A stretch of DNA of 33,535 bases from Ectothiorhodospiraceae bacterium. Lineage in GTDB: Bacteria > Pseudomonadota > Gammaproteobacteria > SZUA-152. The notes under the pieces are model-generated. The model had not been told where the DNA came from and did no database searches. It saw nothing but the letters and a program-made list of their open reading frames with translations. A program made the translations under genes and the position numbers. Positions 9,233 to 16,062 of the stretch are shown in pieces; the first letter of the stretch is position 1, and every line of letters begins with the position of its first letter. Location of the stretch: assembly GCA_002401775.2 (NCBI GenBank), contig NVUB02000074.1:1-33535 (forward strand), written 5' to 3'.

Positions 9233-9910
9233 TTACTCTTCATCAAATAGATCCAATAACGGCAATTCATCTTTGCCTGTTTTTCGTTTCACCGAATGGG
9301 GTTTCAACAGTTCATTCTGCGCCACATCCCCTAACGCATGACGTAGCGCCAGCCGCCAGCCTTTATTACCATCGCCAATTCTACCGGTACTCATCGCCGT
9401 TATGCCAAACAACCACCAGCGTTCTTCGGGACGAAGCGCAAGCCAGTTGCGAACTGCAACGGGTATATTTTCCATCTGCATACCTTCGACTGCCCACGCC
9501 AGAACACAGAGTTCTTTTCCCAACAGACGATCAACGAGATTCTCACCGACTTTCCAGCTGGCGGTTTTCAGCTCGTGTTCTTTTAGCCGGGTATTAAAGG
9601 CGCGTTGCACTTCACTGCGAATAGCGGTCCAGCGAGCTCGTTCAAGCAACACTCGGTCAATAACGGCAAATTCATCACTGTGGGCCTGCAGCCCCAAGTG
9701 TTCAGAAATTTGCACCTTGCCACTGCTTGCCTTGGGGATGATCACCTGAAAATGGTGCGGATCGCTGGTGGCGGGAACGCCAAAATCTAATGTAGGGTGG
9801 GCATAGGATTTTTTTGCCGCTTTACGTTTTTGCCCCGTTGCTTTTTTGGGGGTCAATTTAGCGGATTGACTGGGAGTGTGTGGAGGTTTCATCGCTGAAA
9901 GTGATTGCAT
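9233..9910 (-). CDS. DUF3780 protein of the defence operon
   Basis: This 225-residue protein matches my recollection of the DUF3780 family, which is found almost only beside DUF499 and DUF1156 genes. The characteristic block is RPEERWWLFGITAMSTG followed by GWRLALRHAL near residues 180-205. The first 35 residues are basic and low in complexity. No enzymatic motif is visible; it may be a complex subunit. The start at 9910 is supported by an AGGAGG site inside the end of the upstream ATPase gene, 3 bp downstream of its stop region. A second in-frame ATG six codons later is less well placed. Confidence 0.88.
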   Translation of the reverse strand: MQSLSAMKPPHTPSQSAKLTPKKATGQKRKAAKKSYAHPTLDFGVPATSDPHHFQVIIPKASSGKVQISEHLGLQAHSDEFAVIDRVLLERARWTAIRSEVQRAFNTRLKEHELKTASWKVGENLVDRLLGKELCVLAWAVEGMQMENIPVAVRNWLALRPEERWWLFGITAMSTGRIGDGNKGWRLALRHALGDVAQNELLKPHSVKRKTGKDELPLLDLFDEE

Positions 9911-9913
9911 GGT

Positions 9914-12900
9914 TTAATCCTCCTGAATCACATCGCCCGGTTTTAGCGCCATGCCGGTGATTTTGGCAAATTCCCTGGCTGCAAAACCATTTTCAAAACG
10001 TATGCCGCCATTGATGGTAATAGCGATGGCTGCCTGGGTGTCATTTAATACCTCGCGCAACATATTGACGGTGCCTTCAATCATGGCGGCGGTAATTTCA
10101 CGTTCCTGGAAACGCACCGTGACGGTATTTTCGCCCTCACCCATCTCGATCCTGACGCCTTTGAATTGGGTGTCAGGCTGATCTTTGAAGTGGTTGATGA
10201 CGGCAAAAACCCGATCGGTGGTATCCAATGAGACCCGTTTATCACCATTGAGGCGGGCGGGTTTGGTATCGTCTATCTGTACCTTGGTATCGCCACTGCG
10301 GGGGATCTGGAAATCCGCCGTTTTAGTGGCTTCCCCTGCCTTGGCATAGACCAACAAACGAACGGCCTCTGCCCCCACTTCAAAGGGCGCTTCATAGCAG
10401 GCACCCTCTTTGGGGTTGGTACCATCCAGGGTATAAAGCAATGCTGCCTCTGGTGTGCATTGCAGAGTGACCTTACGTTTTTCTCCCGCCGGTTCGATCT
10501 GATGGCGGATCTTTAGTTCGGCCAACCAGCGGTGCGGTGGTCCACTCTCGTATTTACCGGTGCTGTCTTTAACCCAGAAGTAAAGGGTCCCCTCTTTGGT
10601 ATGGAAGTTTTCCAGGTCTTCTACCTGTGGGTCTGTCTCGTTTGCCGTCGGTTTAGTCGAGTAATGAATAACCGGGCTTTCACCGGCATTACGCGGGGTC
10701 AGGTTGAGGGTCGATTCACCGGTGTCCGCATTGGCCCCCTGTAAGGTAACATTGACACTGGTCTTCTCTTTAGGGAAGGGGCCTTTTTCAATATAGCCAT
10801 CTTCCCCCAAACGCCAGCGCCCCTGCTTTAGTGCTTCTGCTTTAAGGGTGTCCAGACCACTGCTGCCAGGCATCCAGGGCCAGCCGGGGTTGGCCTTAGC
10901 GCGTGTCACTACATCCTTCCAGGGAATACGGCGATTATCTTGCCCGGAAGGCCAAAGACACTCTTCCGCCATGGCCCAATAAGTCGTGAAATCGTCTTTC
11001 AGATTCAAGACCAGTTTGTAGTTGGCCCTGGGGCTTGCCAACAGGTTTTCGATTTGTGTCTCTGCCGATTGTTCACCTGTACCGATCTTGAGCCCATTGT
11101 CGATAGTTGCAGGCAATAGTTTTTCACTGCCATCGATCTCATCCGTACTGGGAAAATAAAGACGATTGTAAGCGCCGGAAAGCGCTTTGTCGAAACGGTC
11201 TTTGGCCTCTTCCCGTCGATCACGCGCCTCTTCAAAAAGGGCATCACTTGATTTAAGTCGCTTGCCGATTTGTTCAATGGCGTAGAGTTCTCGCAAGCGT
11301 TCTTCTACCGCATCAGCGAGGTGGCTGTCCTGACCGGTGAGCACCAACAAATTGTTTTTCTCTTGCTGGTAATCAAAGAAATTACTGAGTTCACTGGGGG
11401 GCACCTTACCATCCGGGCGAATCACGATCAGTACACGAGGACCACTAAGCCTGATGTCATCCAACTTAGGTAATACTTGCAACTCCTGGAAGGCATGTTT
11501 GCTGTCCGGCCGAAGAATACCCTTGAGATGATTGATCAGTGCCTGGTCGATTTTGGCTTGTGGCGCATCTTTGGCGCTACGTTCAATCTGGCGGGAAAGG
11601 TTTTCCGTCTCTTTAACGAAAAAGCGTTGATCCTCTTTATGTAAATACCAGGCATGTTCACGCAGCTTTTGCAGGGCTTCAAGAAACTCATCGGGTTTGC
11701 GATTGGGCGCCGCAAGAAACTCGATAATCTCGCCTTCAGACAAACCAATTCTGCCTCCCACTGCACGAGAGAGGGAGGCTGCCAGTAACAGGGTATTAAC
11801 CTGAGTGGCCGCATCGCTATTCAGGTCATCATCAATGGTTTCCGCGATGGCGTTGCCATTATCGGCAATATCACGGGCGACGGCATTAATAAGGTTTGGG
11901 GCAATGCGCTGGATCTCATCTCTGACCTGATCGTCGTTTAGATTCAGGTGTTGCGCACCAACCAGGAAGACATCATCGGTTTGCCGTTGGTCAACACTCT
12001 TCAACAGACGAGCAGTAAATTGCATCAAGCCACGGGTCTGGCGAAAGCCTTCGTTCTCCTTAAACAGCGCCACCAGATGCTTAAATGAAGGGTGGAACGG
12101 GTATGTTTCGCGCACCTGCTCGGCGATCTGCTCCAGGCTGGTTGCGGTGATATAACCACCGTCTTCCGCCTTTTTGATTTGTTGAGCGTATTCTTCTGCC
12201 ACATCAGCAATAACACTCTCATCCGGCATTTCTTCGATCAGCCGTTTTTTCAGAATCTCATAAACCTCATTACCCGCAAGCTGTACCGGGGTAATGGTGG
12301 TGGCTTGGCGACGGGTTTCCTGTTGCAGGTTCGAGATGGTTTCAGCGAGTTCTTTGGTCTGCGCTTTGTAACTACCTGACAGGTTAGCAATGACAATACA
12401 ACAATTCGGCAATTCTAGTGCAGCGGTCATCAACGTACCCAAACTGTAGGTGACCATGTTTGCCAAGGTGCCATCGCCAAAGACACGGGTGCTGGCGTTA
12501 TCAAGATAAGGGGGCAACTCATCCAGCATAATCAATGTGGGCTTATCACCAATAACCTTTTTCCACGCATTCTGGTCAACGGCTTTCGGGCCATTAGCCC
12601 AATAAGGCTTGATTGCTTCAGCCTCACCTAATTGGGTCGCAATATCGCCCCAGATAAAATTGTCGGGGTCATTTCTACCATTAAAGGCAGCGATACGAAC
12701 GTTATCGAAATCAATGCGTTCGGCCAATTCTGACGGCAGGAACTCGCTACGTAGATGTGCATGGCGTGCAAGCAAGCCCAGCGCAATCATCATGTGGGTT
12801 TTACCACCGCCCATGGCCTGGGTTAGCTCAAATACCGCCTGATCAGATTTACTAGAAAGACGCAGCATCCCTTCGCGAAATAGCTGCTCCATACCATGTG

Positions 12901-13039
12901 TGACAAAGTTCCTGGCAAAAAATGCTTGACCGTCACCTTGATCGTTAATGAGGTCAGCCAGGTTCTCAATGCCCTGGCTCATTCTGTAATCCTGAATGAT
13001 GGGGTTAAAACGGCAAGCTTGTTTGACGGTTTTAATCAT
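9914..13039 (-). CDS. DUF499 P-loop ATPase of the defence operon
   Basis: This 1041-residue protein has an N-terminal AAA-like P-loop domain, with Walker A QAMGGGKTH at about 76-84 and Walker B LIMLDELPP at about 169-177. Long helical and basic regions follow. Near residues 855-900 is a chitobiase C-terminal-like beta module (LYTLDGTNPKEG...), which recurs in DUF499 proteins. The family is known mainly as the large ATPase of helicase-methyltransferase-ATPase anti-phage gene sets; its biochemical task is not settled. The start codon overlaps the stop of the RHH gene (ATGA), so translation is probably coupled. It is the largest gene of the operon. Confidence 0.92.
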   Translation of the reverse strand: MIKTVKQACRFNPIIQDYRMSQGIENLADLINDQGDGQAFFARNFVTHGMEQLFREGMLRLSSKSDQAVFELTQAMGGGKTHMMIALGLLARHAHLRSEFLPSELAERIDFDNVRIAAFNGRNDPDNFIWGDIATQLGEAEAIKPYWANGPKAVDQNAWKKVIGDKPTLIMLDELPPYLDNASTRVFGDGTLANMVTYSLGTLMTAALELPNCCIVIANLSGSYKAQTKELAETISNLQQETRRQATTITPVQLAGNEVYEILKKRLIEEMPDESVIADVAEEYAQQIKKAEDGGYITATSLEQIAEQVRETYPFHPSFKHLVALFKENEGFRQTRGLMQFTARLLKSVDQRQTDDVFLVGAQHLNLNDDQVRDEIQRIAPNLINAVARDIADNGNAIAETIDDDLNSDAATQVNTLLLAASLSRAVGGRIGLSEGEIIEFLAAPNRKPDEFLEALQKLREHAWYLHKEDQRFFVKETENLSRQIERSAKDAPQAKIDQALINHLKGILRPDSKHAFQELQVLPKLDDIRLSGPRVLIVIRPDGKVPPSELSNFFDYQQEKNNLLVLTGQDSHLADAVEERLRELYAIEQIGKRLKSSDALFEEARDRREEAKDRFDKALSGAYNRLYFPSTDEIDGSEKLLPATIDNGLKIGTGEQSAETQIENLLASPRANYKLVLNLKDDFTTYWAMAEECLWPSGQDNRRIPWKDVVTRAKANPGWPWMPGSSGLDTLKAEALKQGRWRLGEDGYIEKGPFPKEKTSVNVTLQGANADTGESTLNLTPRNAGESPVIHYSTKPTANETDPQVEDLENFHTKEGTLYFWVKDSTGKYESGPPHRWLAELKIRHQIEPAGEKRKVTLQCTPEAALLYTLDGTNPKEGACYEAPFEVGAEAVRLLVYAKAGEATKTADFQIPRSGDTKVQIDDTKPARLNGDKRVSLDTTDRVFAVINHFKDQPDTQFKGVRIEMGEGENTVTVRFQEREITAAMIEGTVNMLREVLNDTQAAIAITINGGIRFENGFAAREFAKITGMALKPGDVIQED

Positions 13040-13233
13040 GTTGATGGATCCGTGTTGTTATCAGTCATCTTTTGTTTTTGTATAGCAATCCCGTGTTTGC
13101 CGCAATAGTCCCGAATCAACACTGCCACCATATTGGCAATCGAGCGATGCTCCTGCTGGGCGGCGGTTCGCAACGCCTCTTTCAGCTCCGGTTCAATCCG
13201 AAAGGTCAGTGTGGTGGTCTTGGCAGTGGCCAT
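13036..13233 (-). CDS. ribbon-helix-helix regulator heading the defence operon
   Basis: This 65-residue protein fits a CopG/Arc-type ribbon-helix-helix fold. The strand TTLTFRIEPEL is followed by helix KEALRTAAQQEH and helix SIANMVAVLIRDYC. The start at 13233 was chosen because a purine-rich GGGGGGGAGA ribosome site precedes it and the domain begins immediately; a longer upstream extension looks non-coding. It is the first gene of the operon, overlaps the ATPase start by 4 bp and faces a repeated, palindromic upstream sequence. Autorepression of the defence operon is the likely role (inference). A small subunit acting with the ATPase is the alternative. Confidence 0.85.
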   Translation of the reverse strand: MATAKTTTLTFRIEPELKEALRTAAQQEHRSIANMVAVLIRDYCGKHGIAIQKQKMTDNNTDPST

Positions 13234-13254
13234 CGTCTCCCCCCCCCTCAAGCG

Positions 13255-13298
13255 CTTTACTGTGAATGTACTGCAATGCGCTGTAATGTACCGTAAAG
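13255..13298 (-). promoter_or_regulatory. putative RHH operator upstream of the defence operon
   Basis: AATGTAC occurs at 13265-13271 and again at 13285-13291, a spacing of two helical turns. The block is bounded by the perfect inverted pair CTTTAC (13255-13260) and GTAAAG (13293-13298). It lies about 25-65 bp upstream of the RHH start. Ribbon-helix-helix dimers commonly bind such short repeats cooperatively. No strong -10/-35 pair was resolved; a GATTAT on the minus strand just upstream is a weak candidate. Confidence 0.5.
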
Positions 13299-13415
13299 CC
13301 CCATATAATCCAAGGGATAGGCTTCGATTGAACAACAATTTCGTATAACAATGCATTCGCCACCGCAAAGATAACCGGTGGCGGTTATGGCTTTAAATAC
13401 CCCCGACAACATCCG

Positions 13416-13556
13416 ACCGTAGGGGCAACCCTTGTGGTTACCCTTGTTTTGAATGCCCTTAATGTTTTTGGAACCCACATTATTTTAGGCGTCCGTGGCC
13501 GTTATTTGTGGCAACGATGCGGCAATTTGGGCACCCACAAGGGGCGCCCCTACGGT
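13416..13556. repeat. 141-bp MITE-like element with 28-bp terminal inverted repeats
   Basis: The left arm (13416-13443) starts ACCGTAGGGGCAACCCTTGT. The right arm (13529-13556), reverse-complemented, starts ACCGTAGGGGCGCCCCTTGT; the two match with few differences. About 85 bp separate them and no plausible gene lies inside. It is probably a non-autonomous mobile or intergenic repeat. No clear target duplication was found. Confidence 0.65.
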
Positions 13557-13988
13557 AAATTGATTGTTCTGCGGAAATGATTTGGCGTAATAATTTCACA
13601 TGACAATTTCGTACAATAAAACCAATAAAACAGACATCCATATTACCTGCTGACAGCAGCAATTGAACGCACTGGCCTCCCTGCTTCGAACGCTGTTTGG
13701 AATGCATTTTACAGAAAGTGGGCACCCGGGTTTTAAATGGACATTTTAGAAAGGTGATCAAAAATCGGTAAGTTTTTCCCACGGCTCAATCGGCCACGGG
13801 CCATGAAAAACATCTATCTGGCGATGCAAGCGGCCGCTAAAAATTGGAGAGCCTGCCCCACGCGGTGCTTTGGATGCCATGCCCATTCACCATTAGAAGA
13901 ATGCCCTGAATCGATTTACACCCGCAAGGGGTACCGAGGTGGTTGAATTCCCGGACGAATGCCGGGAGTATTTTATTACGGGATATCG
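13557..13988. other. intergenic stretch with no supported gene
   Basis: No convincing gene was found on either strand. A short plus-strand frame from 13804 contains NIYLAMQAAAKNW, faintly like the C-terminus of IS256-type transposases, but it is too short and decayed to call. A hairpin near 13949-13967 lies just downstream of the JAB-domain gene. Confidence 0.5.
13949..13967 (-). terminator. possible hairpin terminator of the JAB-domain gene
   Basis: TCCCGG and CCGGGA form a 6-bp stem around a 7-base loop, about 22 bp past the stop of the minus-strand gene. It lacks a clear U-run on that strand, so it is a weak terminator candidate. Confidence 0.3.
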
Positions 13989-14858
13989 TTACAACGCTTG
14001 AATGTCTGCTTTTGTAAGCTGGGTATATTTTTGTATTTCTTCTACCGATTTTTTATCTTTTTTCATGGCTTTTGCCATTTCTATTTTTTCTTCTTTTCTG
14101 CCTTCTTCCCTACCAACGTCTTTACCGATGCCAATTCCTTTTTTCAGACCCCGTTCTTCTCCTATTTCAATACCCTCTACTTTCCCTTCCTTTTTACCTT
14201 TCTTTAGCCCTCGCTCTTCCCCAAGGCTAATTCCTTCTTTTTTGCCTTCGACTTTCCCCCTTTTCAGACCCTTCTCTTCTCCAATCTCAGCTCCTTCCTT
14301 TTTACCTTTCCTTAAACCCCGTTTTTCTCCCTTCACTTCCGCCACCTGAACCGCTTCTTTGCGTATTTTCCGTTCTTCTTCTCTGATATTTTCGATGATG
14401 GCAAAAGCGGGCATCCATTTCATGCTGGCTTCCAGCATGCCGAACAGGCCGATGTGCTCAAAACTGAGGTAAGATTCGGGGGAGATGATGAGGTGGTCTA
14501 TGGCTTGTACGTTGATGATGCGACCAACCTGGATTAATCGGTCGGTGACATCTTTATCGGCGGGTGAGGGGGTGAGGTTTCCGGAGGGGTGGTTGTGTAC
14601 GAGGATGACTTTGACGGCGTTTTTTAAGATGGCGACCCGAAATACGTTCATGGGTTCTACGGTGGTGGCGTTGACGCTGCCGAGGCTGACCAGTTCTACA
14701 AACAGGATTTTATTGTGGGTGGTGAGTCCGATGATCCAGAAGTGTTCTTTTTCCTGGTCGATGATCTCTTCGCGCAATAGCACTTTTTGCATGATGGCGT
14801 AGACATCTTCCGAGTTAATAATTTTGATTTTTTGTTGGTCGGTGAGTTCGATGTTCAT
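13989..14858 (-). CDS. RadC-like JAB/MPN domain protein with repetitive charged tail
   Basis: This 289-residue protein has a RadC-type JAB domain in the first ~150 residues, with the metal-binding signature H88-N-H90-PSG...PSPAD101. The helix-hairpin-helix region of full RadC is missing. RadC proteins are annotated for DNA repair, but their biochemical role is unclear and short versions ride on mobile elements. After residue 170 comes a Lys/Glu/Gly-rich tail with three 20-residue repeats (189-208, 209-228, 229-248), each with a G-x-x-x-GEE-x-GLK core. It closes with KSVEEIQKYTQLTKADIQAL, a C-terminal motif recalled from Rpn/YhgA-like transposase-nuclease proteins. The fusion is unusual. No strong ribosome site precedes the start. 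Confidence 0.85.
   Translation of the reverse strand: MNIELTDQQKIKIINSEDVYAIMQKVLLREEIIDQEKEHFWIIGLTTHNKILFVELVSLGSVNATTVEPMNVFRVAILKNAVKVILVHNHPSGNLTPSPADKDVTDRLIQVGRIINVQAIDHLIISPESYLSFEHIGLFGMLEASMKWMPAFAIIENIREEERKIRKEAVQVAEVKGEKRGLRKGKKEGAEIGEEKGLKRGKVEGKKEGISLGEERGLKKGKKEGKVEGIEIGEERGLKKGIGIGKDVGREEGRKEEKIEMAKAMKKDKKSVEEIQKYTQLTKADIQAL
14115..14294. repeat. 60-bp tandem repeat coding for the JAB protein tail
   Basis: Three 60-bp units encode successive 20-residue G/E/K-rich blocks with the shared core GEE(R/K)GLK. The unit is a multiple of three, so copy-number change keeps the frame. Confidence 0.75.
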
Positions 14859-14924
14859 GGGGGTTTCGGTATTGGTTTTGGGGTATGTTTGGGGTATATG
14901 TGCTGTGGTTTGTTTTGGGCTACC

Positions 14925-15525
14925 TAGGTTAGCATATTTATGTTACGTGCCCTATTTTCTGTGTCGGATCTATATCAGTGCGTGAGTCAGCGAGTGAGTA
15001 AGGTAATGAGTATGTACTTTGGAAATCGGGGGTTTTTACTGACATTCTGGATACCGGCCTTCGCCGGTATGACGGGGGGAGGTATGGGCTTGATGGTTTT
15101 AATCAACTTTATGGGTTACAGAGGTTAGGTTGGTAAAGAGGTTGGCGTATTTATGTTCGTGCTCTACTTTCTGTGTCCGTTCTGTGTGAGTTAGTGAGGT
15201 AATGAATATGAAGCTTGGAAACTGGGGGTTATTACTGGCTTTCTGGATACCGGCCTTTATGCCCCAGAGGGTATGCGCCGGTACGACGGAGGGGGATGGG
15301 CTTGATGGTTTTAATAAGCTTTATGGGTTACAGAGGTTAGGTTGGTAAAGAGGTTGGTGTATTTATGTTATGCCCTATTCTCTGTGGCCCTCTGTGTCAG
15401 TGAGTAAGGTATTGAATGTGAAGCTTGGAAACTGGGGGTTTTTGCTGGCTTTCTGGATACCGGCCTTTATGCCCCAGAGGGTATGCGCCGGCATGACGGG
15501 GTGGGGGGATGCGCCGGAGACGGCT
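14925..15525. repeat. three direct repeats of about 212 bp with palindromic cores
   Basis: Copies start near 14925, 15139 and 15350. Each begins AGGTTxGxxTATTTATGTT and carries the core TTCTGGATACCGGCCTT...CGCCGG. The first two also share a GGGCTTGATGGTTTTAAT block and end GGTTAGGTTGGTAAAG. Copy 1 has a simple TACCGGC/GCCGGTA hairpin. Copies 2 and 3 have an extra 18 bp inside the loop (TATGCCCCAGAGGGTATG), which itself pairs. The third copy is shortened at its 3' end. No gene is present. Confidence 0.9.
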
Positions 15526-15834
15526 AACAGGACAGCCATGAACAGCAATAAAAACTCGCCCGTAAAATCTTACGCAACCCTATGATTTATATGTTATTTA
15601 TAGGGTTTACTAAGATGGGGGTTTGCTTCGGCGGTTTGCTCTAAGGCTGGTTTTCTTTAATGATGGTTTGTCTGTTCACTTTTATTCCAAACCTTTCTCG
15701 GTCAATACTGTTTTCGGTCAATACGGTTTGGTGAATATTTGTGGTCACTGGCCAGCTCTCTTATTTTACGGTCTTTTTTATTATTGCGGGAAGTGCTTTC
15801 AAGATGCCTGTAAGATGGCAGGGTTGTTAAGGGG
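15526..15834. other. intergenic stretch with no supported gene
   Basis: No gene with recognisable features was found. An inverted pair AACCCTAT / ATAGGGTT (15576-15583 and 15600-15607) is the only clear local structure. Confidence 0.5.
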
Positions 15835-15909
15835 CCGTTTGTTTATGGGCTGTTCGTTAATCGACTATTCGTTAATGAACCGTTCGTTTATGAGCTGTTC
15901 GTTAATAAG
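15835..15909. repeat. 15-bp tandem repeat, five copies
   Basis: Five consecutive units resemble CTGTTCGTTAATxxx (15835, 15850, 15865, 15880, 15895). They lie about 150 bp upstream of the SNF2 gene. A short open frame crosses them but has no other gene-like feature. Confidence 0.85.
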
Positions 15910-16062
15910 CACGGACACTCGGTAATCCACATCAACATTTATCCCTGTCGCAATGACGAAGACGAGGGGGAGTGAATTATTCAACCCTTTGAGATTTATT
16001 TTGGTGATTACAACGATAAACACGCTACGGCCGCTTTGCTGGCTACGAATTGAACAGCGGAT

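Noticed and set aside
13480-13782. 100-residue minus-strand open frame
   Set aside because: It runs through the MITE-like element, has no ribosome site and shows repeat-derived composition.
13804-13944. NIYLAMQAAAKNW-like stretch resembling an IS256 transposase C-terminus
   Set aside because: Only about 14 residues match a remembered pattern, with no catalytic part and no ends. Too little to call.
14002-14349. 115-residue plus-strand open frame rich in Ser/Phe/Pro
   Set aside because: It is the antisense shadow of the repetitive tail of the JAB-domain gene.
14925-15525. Consideration as a CRISPR array
   Set aside because: Units are about 212 bp with near-identical interiors and no unique spacers.
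15623-15925. 100-residue plus-strand open frame
   Set aside because: Its last third is the translated 15-bp tandem repeat and the rest has no family features.
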